Below are positions 45,354-54,317 of a stretch of DNA of 64,000 bases, in pieces. The stretch is from Rhizobium leguminosarum bv. trifolii WSM2297. GTDB taxonomy: Bacteria; Pseudomonadota; Alphaproteobacteria; Rhizobiales; Rhizobiaceae. Each line of letters begins with the position of its first letter. Position 1 is the stretch's first letter. Where the stretch lies: NCBI RefSeq assembly GCF_000271845.1, contig NZ_JH719395.1:1322466-1386465 (forward strand). Reading direction: 5' to 3'. The position numbers were made by a program, and so were the translations under genes. Under the pieces are notes generated by a model. The model did not search any database. It was not told the origin of the DNA and saw nothing but the letters and a program-made list of their open reading frames with translations.

Positions 45354-46313
45354 TCATGACGACCGCGCCATCGGCAGCAGGCTCTTCTTCTCGATCCGGC
45401 CCGCCACCGAAAACACCAGGATTTCCGTCTCTTTGTCGATCCGGCTGCCATCCATCAATCGGACGATATCATCGACGCCGCCGACCGGACTGCCGTCGAT
45501 GGCGAGGATATAATCGCCCTCCTGCAGCCCTCCCTTTGCCGCCGGCCCTTCCGGCTCGACGCGGCGGATACGGACGGACGTCGTCTGCACCGTGCCCGCC
45601 GCGAGCGCCACCCGGCGCGGCAGCACGATGGTGTCGCCAGCGATGCCGATAAAGGCACGCCTCACCTGCCCGTAGCGGAGGATTTCCGAGACGACGAAAT
45701 TGGCGGTGTTCGACGCCACGGCAAAGGCGATGCTCTGCGCGCCCTGGATGACGGCGGTGTTGACGCCAATAACCTCCCCGCTGGAAGACACCAGCGGCCC
45801 GCCTGAATTGCCGGGATTGAGCGCCGCATCGGTCTGGATGACATCTTCCATCAGCCGACCGCTGGCCGCCCGCATCGACCGGCCGAGCGCCGAAAGGATG
45901 CCGGCGGTGACTGTCCATTCGAAGCCGAGCGGGTTTCCGATCGCGATGGCGATATGGCCCCGGCGCAAGCGCTGGGAATCTCCGAGTTTCGCCCAGGCGC
46001 CGGTGCTTGAATTGGCGCGAATGAGGGCGATATCGGTATCGACATCGCGGCCGAGCACGCGGCCCTCGGTGACGACGCCATCGGGCGTGGTGATGCGAAC
46101 GACCTTGGCATCGTCGACAACGTGACTGTTGGTGATGATCAAACCGTCAGGCGAGATGGCGAAGCCCGAACCATGCCCCTGCCGGCCTCCCGCCCTCTCG
46201 ATCCGGCTGACCGCCGGCCCGACGATGTCGACGGCTGCTGCGATCGATTGCGAATAGGCATCGATCAGCGCCCCGTCATTCTGAGGCACTATCTTCTTGT
46301 CCATGTAACCCAT
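45354..46313 (-). CDS. Trypsin-like serine protease with PDZ domain (DegP/HtrA family), no signal peptide
   Basis: 319 residues from the ATG at 46313 (GAGGATC upstream). The S1C triad is complete: His64 in TNSHVVDD, Asp94 in DVDTDIALI, Ser170 in NPGNSGGPL. A single PDZ domain follows (~225-300), with GGLQEGDYILAIDGSPV. There is no signal peptide or membrane anchor at either possible start, unlike periplasmic DegP proteins, so it may be cytoplasmic. Only one PDZ is present. Its stop lies 18 bp from the convergent dusA stop. Confidence 0.88.
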   Translation of the reverse strand: MGYMDKKIVPQNDGALIDAYSQSIAAAVDIVGPAVSRIERAGGRQGHGSGFAISPDGLIITNSHVVDDAKVVRITTPDGVVTEGRVLGRDVDTDIALIRANSSTGAWAKLGDSQRLRRGHIAIAIGNPLGFEWTVTAGILSALGRSMRAASGRLMEDVIQTDAALNPGNSGGPLVSSSGEVIGVNTAVIQGAQSIAFAVASNTANFVVSEILRYGQVRRAFIGIAGDTIVLPRRVALAAGTVQTTSVRIRRVEPEGPAAKGGLQEGDYILAIDGSPVGGVDDIVRLMDGSRIDKETEILVFSVAGRIEKKSLLPMARSS

Positions 46314-46904
46314 GATCTGATCCTCACGCGGCAGCAACGGCCGTCCCGCCGCCGGCGAAGCGGCCGCGGTTGCGGCGGTTCGCCATGCTGATGTTGTGTA
46401 GGGATTAGATGGTTGGGCGATGAACCGCGTTCAAGGGAGCAAGGAGGCGTCCGGCAATGCAGGCGGCAACAACGTGATCACACCTGCCCGGAAAGATATA
46501 TCGAACTATCCGCAGAGCCATATTGAACGAATATTAGAAAAATGGCTCATTACAGACATTCGCCGTCAGATCAGCCACCCCGCCAGGCCAAGATCCACCC
46601 GGGTGACGAGCGGCTGAGACCGGAGATCAGAAAGAATGTGCAGCGCGAAGCAGCCATGCCAGCAACGCCATCCCGCCGCCTCATGGAAGATCGGAGCACT
46701 GACCCAGCAAACCTCTGTCATATCAATACAATAGAAAGAGGAATTCAATATCGAAATCAGCATGCCGCAAGCCGAGTGATCCCTCAGCTGCGACCTTCCT
46801 ACCCCGGCCCTCCGGGGCAAACAGCGCTCGCGGTCCTACCAATTCTGCGGGCAACAGCCCAAACTTTCGACCGCATAAACCCAACCCCACCAAGGAACCA
46901 CAAC
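46314..46904. other. Intergenic region, no gene recognised
   Basis: 591 bp between divergent genes. A plus-strand frame is open from 46542 into the haloperoxidase gene, but its first 121 codons lack protein character and an SD before 46542 is absent. The region around 46500-46560 is A+T-rich and may hold the promoters. Confidence 0.45.
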
Positions 46905-47741
46905 ATGAGCAAAGTCACCACCAAGGACGGCGTCGAGATCTTCTACAAGGATTGGGGGCCGAAGACCGCCCAGCCGATCATGTTCCATCACGGCTGGCCG
47001 CTATGTTCCGACGACTGGGACGCCCAGATGCTGTTCTTCCTCGAAAAGGGCTTCCGGGTCGTCGCCCATGACCGGCGCGGCCACGGCCGCTCCACCCAGG
47101 TGGGCGACGGGCACGACATGGATCATTACGCCGCCGATGCCGCAGCCGTCGTCGAGCATCTCGATCTCAGGAACACCGTCCATGTTGGCCACTCCACCGG
47201 CGGCGGCGAAGCGACCCATTATGTCGCCCGCTATGGCCAGCCGCAGGGCCGCGTCGCCAAGCTCGTCATCATCGGCGCCGTGCCGCCCATCATGGTGAAA
47301 ACGGAGGCCAATCCCGGCGGTCTGCCGATCGAAGTCTTCGACGGCCTGCGCGCGCAGCTCGCCGCAAACCGCGCGCAGTTCTATTACGATCTGCCGGCCG
47401 GCCCGTTCTACAGCTTCAACCGGCCCGGCGCGAAGGTGATGCAGCCGGTCATCAACAATTGGTGGCGCCAGGGCATGATCGGCGGTGCCAAGGCGCATTA
47501 CGACGGCATCAAGGCCTTCTCGGAAACCGATTTCACCGAAGACCTGAAGATCATCACCGTGCCGACATTCGTCATGCACGGTGACGATGACCAGATCGTG
47601 CCGATCGCCGACTCCGCTCTGCTTTCATCCAAGCTGCTGCAGAACGGCACGCTGAAGGTCTATGAGAAACTCCCGCACGGCATGTGCACCACCCATGCCG
47701 ACATCATCAACCCCGACATCCTCGCCTTCATCAAGGGCTGA
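46905..47741 (+). CDS. Non-heme chloroperoxidase-like alpha/beta-hydrolase
   Basis: 278 residues from the ATG at 46905, 8 bases after AAGGA. It starts MSKVTTKDGVEIFYKDWGP, then FHHGWPLCSDDWD, the nucleophile elbow GHSTGGGE, FVMHGDDDQIVPIA with the acid, and KLPHGMCTTHAD with the histidine. This is the cofactor-free haloperoxidase/arylesterase group (perhydrolase). In vivo these enzymes are usually esterases. No signal peptide, so cytoplasmic. Single-gene unit. Confidence 0.87.
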   Translation: MSKVTTKDGVEIFYKDWGPKTAQPIMFHHGWPLCSDDWDAQMLFFLEKGFRVVAHDRRGHGRSTQVGDGHDMDHYAADAAAVVEHLDLRNTVHVGHSTGGGEATHYVARYGQPQGRVAKLVIIGAVPPIMVKTEANPGGLPIEVFDGLRAQLAANRAQFYYDLPAGPFYSFNRPGAKVMQPVINNWWRQGMIGGAKAHYDGIKAFSETDFTEDLKIITVPTFVMHGDDDQIVPIADSALLSSKLLQNGTLKVYEKLPHGMCTTHADIINPDILAFIKG

Positions 47742-47909
47742 CCGATCAATCCGCCGGGCGCCGATCAGGTGCCCGGCGGCCGCATCACCGGCGCGGCGAA
47801 ATCATCAACCGCCGGCTTCAGCAAACGGGTGCGATCGGGTTAGGCCGATCGATTGGCCGGTTACGCATTTTCTCATGAAACCGTTTTCGCCGATTTGCGT
47901 TTAGCGGCC

Positions 47910-48086
47910 ATGAAAAGAGAACGTGAACCCTCATCAAAGGCTTACCGGCAGGATCGTTTCGAAAATACCGAGCGAGCCGCCAAGGAAACCATCGAGGCTG
48001 AGCAGCGGGCTCGCCGGGAGAAAACCAAGCGGCTGAAAGAACTGCGCCTGTCGCAGCAAAGCGGCAAGGACCCCGCAACCCGGTAG
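47910..48086 (+). CDS. Small highly charged protein
   Basis: 58 residues from the ATG at 47910. Nearly all charged and helical: MKREREPSSKAYRQDRFENTERAAKETIEAEQRA and RREKTKRLKELRLSQQSG. A single amphipathic or coiled-coil helix is likely. Such small proteins are common and unnamed in Rhizobium. The ribosome site is weak, so the start is not certain. Confidence 0.5.
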   Translation: MKREREPSSKAYRQDRFENTERAAKETIEAEQRARREKTKRLKELRLSQQSGKDPATR

Positions 48087-48275
48087 ATCTCACGCTCTCG
48101 GTCCGGCCGACGCGCCCACGATCTCGTGCCTGCCGCGTTTCCCTCGTTCATATTTTTTCGGGGCGCCCCCTGAATTGTTTTGACTTCGGACGTTCGTCCA
48201 CCTTGCAGATCAGAGATCGCGAAATTATCTTTTTTTCACTGTAGCGATTCACGGCATCGAAAAGGGCCGATTGCG

Positions 48276-48485
48276 ATGTCAGACAAGCTGTTCAGCACGC
48301 GCGACGAACCGCTCGCATCCGAAGACCTCGATGTGTGCAGGCGTGTACACGAAGCCCTCTGCAACGGGCTGAATATCGACAGATCGGGCGCGGAAGCCGA
48401 CCGCCTTGGCGCTCTGATCATCGAGCTTTACCGCCAAGGTGTGCATGACGAGAACCAGCTTCGATTGCTGGCCGGCGGTAGGTGA
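48276..48485 (+). CDS. Small conserved hypothetical protein
   Basis: 69 residues from the ATG at 48276, MSDKLFSTRDEPLASEDLD. Helical and soluble: VCRRVHEALCNGLNID, EADRLGALIIELYRQGVHDENQL. No motif points to a function. The codon pattern is normal for the region. Independent unit. Confidence 0.5.
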   Translation: MSDKLFSTRDEPLASEDLDVCRRVHEALCNGLNIDRSGAEADRLGALIIELYRQGVHDENQLRLLAGGR

Positions 48486-48700
48486 TCCGCTAACGCGCCA
48501 TCCGCCTTGCCCTCGAATTCAACATATCCTCCAGTCTCCCCGCAGGGACGCGCCCCTGCGTCGTCCCGGCGGCCAAGCTCCACATCACCCGCGATACGTT
48601 AGTAGAGACGCACATACATCGACCCTCCCATCCCGAAATGAACCGATTGCCTTTCCCTGCGTTATACCTCCGATACATCCGTTTACCCAAGGTGAGTGAA

Positions 48701-49207
48701 ATGAACAGATTCGCCATCATTGCTCTGTCGATAGCGACGGCCTTCTCCGGAATGCCGGCGTCGGCAGGTCCGGCTTTCGTACCGAGTCCCGCGCAATCGG
48801 CGGCACAGCCGGCGCCGGGAAATACCGACCACAGGACCATGACCGTCGGCTGCAATCCATATTCCATTGTCTGCTCAAACTATGGCGATACCCGCAGATA
48901 CAATCGCCACAACTACAGCGACCGTCACAACTACAGCGACCGTCATTATCGAGGTGATCGGTATTATCGAGGCGACCGCTACGGCCGCTACAATCGCCGA
49001 TATCACGATCATGACAATAGCGGCGCCATCATCGGTGGCCTGGCGGCAGGCGCCCTCCTCGGCGGCATCATCGCCTCCCAGCCGCGCGCCTATTCGTCAA
49101 GTGGCTATAGCTCGCACGAAGACTATTGCTACAGCCGCTACCGGTCCTACCGCGCCTACGACAATACCTACCAGCCGAACTACGGCCCGCGCCGTCAATG
49201 CCGGTGA
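48701..49207 (+). CDS. BA14K-family exported protein
   Basis: 168 residues from the ATG at 48701 (AAGGTGAG upstream). A signal peptide ([22 protein letters not shown]) precedes a Tyr/Arg/Asn/Asp-rich repeat ([19 protein letters not shown]). A glycine-rich hydrophobic segment ([18 protein letters not shown]) follows, and the C-terminus [18 protein letters not shown] is the BA14K signature. These are envelope proteins found across Rhizobiales, first known as a lectin-like immunogen of Brucella. A strong terminator follows. Confidence 0.85.
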   Translation: MNRFAIIALSIATAFSGMPASAGPAFVPSPAQSAAQPAPGNTDHRTMTVGCNPYSIVCSNYGDTRRYNRHNYSDRHNYSDRHYRGDRYYRGDRYGRYNRRYHDHDNSGAIIGGLAAGALLGGIIASQPRAYSSSGYSSHEDYCYSRYRSYRAYDNTYQPNYGPRRQCR

Positions 49208-49229
49208 ACCGGTCCACCCGTCAGCAGAG

Positions 49230-49257
49230 GCCTCGCATGAAAATGCGGGGCTTTTTT
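49230..49257 (+). terminator. Intrinsic terminator of the BA14K gene
   Basis: A 9-bp stem with one G-U pair (49230-49238 with 49243-49251), a GAAA tetraloop and a six-T run at 49252-49257. It lies 22 bp after the stop codon. Confidence 0.9.
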
Positions 49258-49391
49258 AATGCCGCGCGGATAACGCCTCCCCCACAAAACAACGCATTTC
49301 GCTTCCCGCAGGCCGGCACCGTGCTTATCTTCCGGCTCCAGCGGCGGATCGTGCTGAATTGCTGCGCCGCCGGATATTGCGGGGGTGATCG

Positions 49392-49964
49392 ATGGCATCT
49401 GCAGATACAACAAAACCCGTCGGCCGCGTCGTCCTGCTAGCGCCGGACCTCGAAAACCTGCCGGGTTTCGAAACAGCGCTCGCCGCCGGCTGGTCTCCCG
49501 ACCCACGCCGCGCCGGTGCAAAGCCTATATTTTCGGCAATCTCCACCGACCACGCCAAGATAGATCGAAATTCCTCGACGAACTTAATTCGGATAACAAG
49601 CAGCATCCGCTGACCACCCACCTGTTCTGGATCTGGGACGGCGAATTTTGCGGCAGCATCAGCTTGCGTTTTCAAGCCGGTACTGAGGAACTGCCGCCCG
49701 ATGTGTCTGGCCATGTAGGATATTCCGTCGTGCCTTGGAAACAGCGCAAACGGCCACGCGACCACCGCCCTGAAATTGCTGTTGGCCGTCGCAAAGAAGG
49801 AAGGTCTCGACCGCCTGGTCATCCTCTGCAACGAGGACAATCACGCCTCACGGCGTGTGATCGAACGCAATGGCGGTGAATTGTTTTTGCGCGGCCCGCA
49901 TCCCTCCGGCAGGCCCGATCGGATCAAACTGTATTTTTGGCTGAGGCCCGGAGCCACGGGCTGA
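49392..49964 (+). pseudogene. GNAT acetyltransferase, broken by at least two frameshifts
   Basis: Three frames together make one GNAT protein. Frame A starts MASADTTKPVGRVVLLAPDL and holds GFETALAAGWSPDPRR. Frame B holds THLFWIWDGEFCGSISLRF and GHVGYSVVPWKQR. Frame C holds NGHATTALKLLLAVAKKEG and NHASRRVIERNGGEL. The A-to-B shift lies between about 49515 and 49570. The B-to-C shift is at the AAA at 49748-49750, one base too many. Motif A (the acetyl-CoA loop) straddles the second shift. The protein cannot be made intact, so this is a probable pseudogene. Confidence 0.8.
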
Positions 49965-50315
49965 CGTGCGCGACGGATTTTCAGGCGGACGGAGCACGGT
50001 CCCGCTTTGCTCCGTCCGTCGCCCAGCGTGGAGCGTGGCTGGGGCTGTCGCGGCGACTGGCAGCACAGCTGCGCATCTTTTCCAAAGCTCGCGGCCGGTT
50101 TCGGCTTCCTCTCCGTCCATTGCGACAGCGCGCCGTATTTGGCGGCGACAGCCCCCATCCGTCCGGGCGACCAACCGAAGGCGTCGCAAGCGGCGCATTT
50201 CGGCTTTCGTCTCTTCACGAGACACCCCTCTCCGCCTTCATCGTCGCGGCGCTGCTTGCAGCCCCGCTCGCAATACTGCACTCGCTTCACGGAAAACCGG
50301 CGTTCGCGAGCGGCC
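49965..50315. other. Intergenic region, no gene recognised
   Basis: 351 bp between the broken GNAT gene and the FMN reductase stop. Minus-strand frames (for example 49848-50225 and 49841-50290) are open, but they overlap the GNAT remnant, are rich in Arg and Ala and have no ribosome site. One frame holds a protein-like phrase (CAACDAFGWSPGRM) that I cannot place. Confidence 0.4.
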
Positions 50316-50873
50316 TCATGATGGAGGTCCGATGACGATCTGGTCGGCTGCCGCGCAATAGGCCGAGAAGGCCTGAAGATAGGCCTGCACCCTGGAACGG
50401 TTCTCCGGTGTCTCGACGGCCTGAAACACTTCGGGCGGTTCCAGCTTCATCAGGGGAAGCCGCAGGAAGATATCGCCTGCGAACCGATCGGTGATGGTCG
50501 CAAGGATAATCCGCAGTCCTGCCAGCATGTCATCGCCGCGATGCGACGCGTGCAGCAGCGCGATCGGCTTGTGGACGATCTGCTCGCCAGACACCAGCCA
50601 GTCGATCGCATTTTTGAGACCGCCGGGGATGGATCGCACATATTCCGGGCTGGCAATGATCACCCCGTCGCTCTGGGCGATCAGATCGACGAAATCCCGC
50701 ACCGCCGCCGGCAAGAATTTCCCCTCGAGATCAGGCGAGAACACCGGCAAATCTCCCACGCCATCGAAGATGGCAATTTCGATCTCACTTGGTGCGACGG
50801 CGCTGACAGCCCGCAGCATGGCTGTATTGGTGGAGTTGCGCCGAGCGCTGCCGGATATCGCGAGAATCTTCAT
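50316..50873 (-). CDS. NADPH-dependent FMN reductase family protein
   Basis: 185 residues from the ATG at 50873; 75 upstream codons are antisense to the ABC transporter start and rejected. The flavodoxin-like FMN loop ISGSARRNSTNTAML, SPEYVRSIPGGLKNAIDWL with the second flavin loop, and KPIALLHASHRGDD match the family. Members reduce FMN, quinones, azo dyes or chromate with NAD(P)H. Physiological acceptor unknown. It is divergent from the ABC transporter operon. Confidence 0.87.
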   Translation of the reverse strand: MKILAISGSARRNSTNTAMLRAVSAVAPSEIEIAIFDGVGDLPVFSPDLEGKFLPAAVRDFVDLIAQSDGVIIASPEYVRSIPGGLKNAIDWLVSGEQIVHKPIALLHASHRGDDMLAGLRIILATITDRFAGDIFLRLPLMKLEPPEVFQAVETPENRSRVQAYLQAFSAYCAAADQIVIGPPS

Positions 50874-51076
50874 GACCCAAACAGCGACCGATTGATCGGG
50901 GCTGTCAACGCAAAAGGCTGCGGCGCCGCGCGTCTTTTCGGACAGGCAAGCGACGCTGCGGCGCTTCGAATTGCGCGATTGAGTGATTGGCAAACGCGAC
51001 TTTTGCTTGCACTGGCTGAGCCGGGCGTTAGCTTGGGTTCCAATCCTGACAGCTGCCGAATCGGCGGGAAATACAC

Positions 51077-52078
51077 ATGACGGCTTTGATCGAGGCACGG
51101 GGCGTCAGCAAACGCTTCCGGCAGCACAAGAGATTTCCGGGCCTGCTCGGCGCCCTGAAAACATTGGTGACCAACGAATACACCGAAGTTCTGGCGGTTT
51201 CCGACATCGATTTCGACGTCGCGGCCGGCGAAGCGGTCGGTTATCTCGGCCCCAATGGCGCCGGCAAATCCACGATGATCAAGATGATGACCGGCATCCT
51301 GGTGCCGAGCGCCGGCGCGCTCTCCGTGCTCGGCCGCACGCCGCATCTCAGCCGGATGGACAATGCGCGCGAGATCGGCGTCGTCTTCGGCCAGCGCAGC
51401 CAGCTGTGGTGGGACCTGCCGCTGGTCGACAGTTTTACCTTGCACCAGCGCATCTATGGCATCCCCCTTGCCCGCTATGCGGACAATCTCCGGCGCTTCA
51501 GCGAGTTGCTCGATCTCACGCCCTTTCTCGATCGTGCGGTGCGCCAGCTCAGCCTCGGCCAGCGCATGCGCGCCGAGATCGTGATGTCGCTGCTGCATGA
51601 TCCGAAGATCCTCTTTCTCGACGAACCCACAATCGGGCTGGATGTCGTCGCCAAGGACGCCGTGCGGCGCTTCCTTGCCGAGATCAACCGCGAGCGCGGC
51701 GTCACCATCATCCTGACCACCCACGACCTGCAGGACATTGAGACCATCTGCCCGCGGCTGATCATGGTCGATCACTCGAGGCTGATTTTCGACGGCGAAT
51801 TGAGGAGCCTGCGCGCCGCATTGGGCTCGGCCCGGCGGCTGACACTTGAATTTGCCAGCGACCCCGGGCCGCTGCCGCTCAGCACGGCTTCGCTCGTCAG
51901 CGACGAGGGCCTGCGCAAGAATTATCTGATCGAACGCGAAGACGTTTCGCTGGTCAGGATCCTGTCGGAGGTGGGAAGCGACCGCGGCCTCAAGGATGTG
52001 GCCTTGCACGAGCCCGACATCGAAGAAGTGATCCGCACCTTCTACCAGGGCCGAAACGCCAGAGCCCGGGCATCATGA
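51077..52078 (+). CDS. ABC transporter ATP-binding protein (ABC-2 exporter type)
   Basis: 333 residues. Walker A GYLGPNGAGKSTMIK, Q-loop region IGVVFGQRSQLWWDLP, signature LSLGQRMRAEI, Walker B ILFLDEPTIGLD and H-loop TTHD are all intact. The distinctive LWWDLP is that of the DUF990/ABC2_membrane_6 exporter group. The C-terminal ~90 residues are an accessory domain. Its stop overlaps the start of the first permease by 4 bp. The exported substrate is unknown. Confidence 0.92.
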   Translation: MTALIEARGVSKRFRQHKRFPGLLGALKTLVTNEYTEVLAVSDIDFDVAAGEAVGYLGPNGAGKSTMIKMMTGILVPSAGALSVLGRTPHLSRMDNAREIGVVFGQRSQLWWDLPLVDSFTLHQRIYGIPLARYADNLRRFSELLDLTPFLDRAVRQLSLGQRMRAEIVMSLLHDPKILFLDEPTIGLDVVAKDAVRRFLAEINRERGVTIILTTHDLQDIETICPRLIMVDHSRLIFDGELRSLRAALGSARRLTLEFASDPGPLPLSTASLVSDEGLRKNYLIEREDVSLVRILSEVGSDRGLKDVALHEPDIEEVIRTFYQGRNARARAS

Positions 52079-52875
52079 GCGCTTATCTCGCCTTCACCCG
52101 CAGTTCGTTCCATTCCCAGCTCGCCTACCGCAACGAGGTCTGAGCCAACATTTTTGGCAAACTGGTGCAGGTCGTCGCACGGGTCGCCATCTGGCAGGCC
52201 GCCTATGCCGGGGTTGGCGCAATGGTGGTCGAAGGGGTCTCGCTGCAGCAGATGGTGACCTATGCCCTGCTTGGCGGTGCGGTGATGGGCGCCACCCGGC
52301 CTGAAAGGATCATCGGCGAGATCGGCCGGTCGCTCAAGACAGGCGACATCGCTGTCTGGTTGCTGAAGCCGCTATCCTACCCGCTCTACATCTTCGCCAA
52401 TGAATGCGGCAGTTTCGGCTATCGCCTGATGACCCAGGTTATCCCAACGATAGCCTTCACCGCGTTGTTTTACGGCATGCTGCCGCCGGCAGGCCTGTTC
52501 CATGCCCTGATGTTCATCGCCTTCTGGGCGCTGTCCTTCATCCTGCTGTCCCTGATGTCGATGCTCTTCGGCCTCATCGCCTTCTGGCTGATGACGAGTT
52601 TTTCGCTCGACTGGATCCTCGGCGCCTTGCTGCAATTTTTCTCCGGCCTGTTGGTGCCCTTCTGGTTCTTTCCCGAGCCGCTGGCGACGATCGCCCGCCA
52701 TCTGCCTTTCGCCTGGGTCGTCTATTATCCCAATGCCGTCTATCTCGGCAGGCTTTCGGCTGCCGACACCTGGCTTCACCTCGGCCTTGGTCTCGGCTGG
52801 GCCGGATTGTTCCTCTTGGGTGTCATTTGGCTATGGCGCTGCGCCTCCACCCACATCACCGTGCAGGGAGGCTGA
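52075..52875 (+). pseudogene. ABC-2 permease (first subunit) with an in-frame stop at codon 23
   Basis: The expected start ATG at 52075 overlaps the ATPase stop. Codons 1-22 read MSAYLAFTRSSFHSQLAYRNEV, then TGA at 52141-52143, where related permeases have Trp. The frame then continues ANIFGKLVQVVARVAIW to a TGA at 52873-52875, with six hydrophobic helices and no other lesion. Re-initiation is possible at a GTG at 52165, which would give 236 residues without the N-terminal segment. It could be a nonsense mutation, a base-call error (TGG to TGA), or a functional restart. The partner permease and ATPase are intact. Confidence 0.8.
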
Positions 52876-52877
52876 CC

Positions 52878-53681
52878 GTGCTCCTTCATCACCTCCGCGT
52901 CATTCCGCTGCTGGTGCGCATGTATGTGCGCTCGCAGATGGAATATCGCGGCGCCTTCTGGCTCGATCGTCTTGCGCAGATCCTCTCCTATGGCAGCGTC
53001 TTCGCCACCATCGGCATCCTGCTTGCGCGATTCGACACGCTCGGCGGCTGGAGCTGGTCGGAACTCGCGCTGCTCTACAGCTTCCAGCTGCTGGCCTACT
53101 CCCTCGGCGCTGCGATGAGCTTCACGCAGCTGCGCGACCTTGAGGAACTGGTGCGTCTCGGCACCTACGATGCGCTGCTGGTCAAGCCTTTCAGCCCCTG
53201 GGTCTATCTGATCTTTTCCGGCCTCAATATCGGCTATGCCGGCCACATCATCCTTGCCGTGCCGCTGCTCGGCTGGGCGGTTTGCTCCGTCGATTTCGCC
53301 TGGTCGGTCCCTTCAGCCCTGTTCCTCGTCGCCGCACTTTTCAGCGCAACCTTGATCACCGCAGCCCTCATCACGATGATCGGCGCCACCGCGCTGATCT
53401 GGGTGCGCTCCAACCATCTGTTCTCGATCTTCTTCGGTTTCTGGGAGCTGATGCGCTACCCGCTCAACATATTTCCCGGCAGCATCCAGATCACCCTCGT
53501 CACCGCCGTTCCGCTGGCGCTGACCAGCTCGGTCCCCGTGGCCGCCCTGCTCGGCAAACCCGTCCCCATCCTGGGGGACTGGGCCGGGCCTGTGGCTCTG
53601 GCGGCCGGCCCGATCTGGGTGCTGATCGCAATGGCGCACTGGCGCTACGCCACCGGCAAATACCAGGGCGCCGGCGGCTGA
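52878..53681 (+). CDS. ABC-2 permease (second subunit)
   Basis: 267 residues from a GTG at 52878, behind GGGAGG; the frame is open further upstream only as a shadow of the first permease. About six membrane helices: GSVFATIGILL, ALLYSFQLLAYSLGAAM, LNIGYAGHIILAVPLL, LFLVAALFSATLITAALITMIGATAL. It has the DUF990-type signature RSQMEYRGAFWLDRLAQIL and LGTYDALLVKPFSPWVYLI. It should pair with the first permease and the ATPase in an efflux system. It converges on the HxlR gene, 25 bp away. Confidence 0.9.
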   Translation: MLLHHLRVIPLLVRMYVRSQMEYRGAFWLDRLAQILSYGSVFATIGILLARFDTLGGWSWSELALLYSFQLLAYSLGAAMSFTQLRDLEELVRLGTYDALLVKPFSPWVYLIFSGLNIGYAGHIILAVPLLGWAVCSVDFAWSVPSALFLVAALFSATLITAALITMIGATALIWVRSNHLFSIFFGFWELMRYPLNIFPGSIQITLVTAVPLALTSSVPVAALLGKPVPILGDWAGPVALAAGPIWVLIAMAHWRYATGKYQGAGG

Positions 53682-53706
53682 TCGGGCCGGCTGAGCTCCC
53701 ACGTTA

Positions 53707-54228
53707 TCAGCATACCGGCGCCGAGGATCTCGCGCGGACCTCCAGGAACGCCGCCGTCAGCTTGGCCAGCACCTGCGAGGTGCATGTTCCGTTGGCGCCG
53801 CCGATCGGATCGGCGATATGGATTTGCCGTAGATCCTCCATGAATTCGTCCCAGAGCGGCGGCCCGCCTTCTTCGAGAAGTTGCGCGCGGATGCTCAGCT
53901 CCTCGCTGACAGGCAGATGGCGCCGCCCCCAGGCGCCGATCATCGCGAAGACCGGAACGAGCTGGATCGCCGGCTCCATCAGGCTGTAGATCGCCTTCTG
54001 GCTGTGGCTCGGATCATCCCGTTTGCTGATGAAGCCGAGCGAGAGCAGCCGCTTCAGCCTGGCTGCCAGAATGTTGGAGGCAATGCCCTCCTCGGAATGC
54101 GTCAGGAGATCGCGGAAATGGCGGCGGTTGCCAAACATGATGTCGCGGATGATGATGAGGCTCCACCTGTCGCCCAGCACCTCCATCGTCAGGTTGATCG
54201 GGCAGCCCGATCGCAATTCGATATCCAC
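53707..54228 (-). CDS. HxlR-family transcriptional regulator
   Basis: 173 residues. The winged HTH is standard HxlR: RSGCPINLTMEVLGDRWSLIIIRDIMFGNRRHFRDLL, GIASNILAARLKRLLSLGFI, and DPSHSQKAIYSLMEPAIQLVPVF. The C-terminal ~60 residues are an extension. It is divergent from the RibD-like gene at 54318, and a 10-bp inverted repeat fills the gap, so autoregulation and control of that gene are likely. HxlR members sense electrophiles or redox stress, but no redox cysteine stands out except Cys9 in SGCP. Confidence 0.88.
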   Translation of the reverse strand: MDIELRSGCPINLTMEVLGDRWSLIIIRDIMFGNRRHFRDLLTHSEEGIASNILAARLKRLLSLGFISKRDDPSHSQKAIYSLMEPAIQLVPVFAMIGAWGRRHLPVSEELSIRAQLLEEGGPPLWDEFMEDLRQIHIADPIGGANGTCTSQVLAKLTAAFLEVRARSSAPVC

Positions 54229-54247
54229 GTTTATAATCTCCTAAAAA

Positions 54248-54305
54248 CTGATTGCATTATAGGATCAGTCATGCAACATAGCAACCAGTTTCATTATGCA
54301 ATCAG
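54248..54305. promoter_or_regulatory. Divergent regulatory region with inverted repeat (HxlR candidate operator)
   Basis: CTGATTGCAT at 54248-54257 is repeated in exact inverse as ATGCAATCAG at 54296-54305, spacing 38 bp. Both copies lie in the 89-bp gap between the HxlR and RibD-like genes, each close to one start codon. This fits two half-operators that repress both genes. Confidence 0.55.
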
Positions 54306-54317
54306 ATGGAGGCTAAC

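Noticed and set aside
46542..46904. N-terminal extension of the haloperoxidase-like gene (121 codons)
   Set aside because: No ribosome site at 46542, no family similarity, and a good start with AAGGA at 46905.
49841..50290. Minus-strand open frames over the GNAT remnant and the gap behind it
   Set aside because: No ribosome site, overlap with the GNAT remnant, low-complexity Arg/Ala composition.
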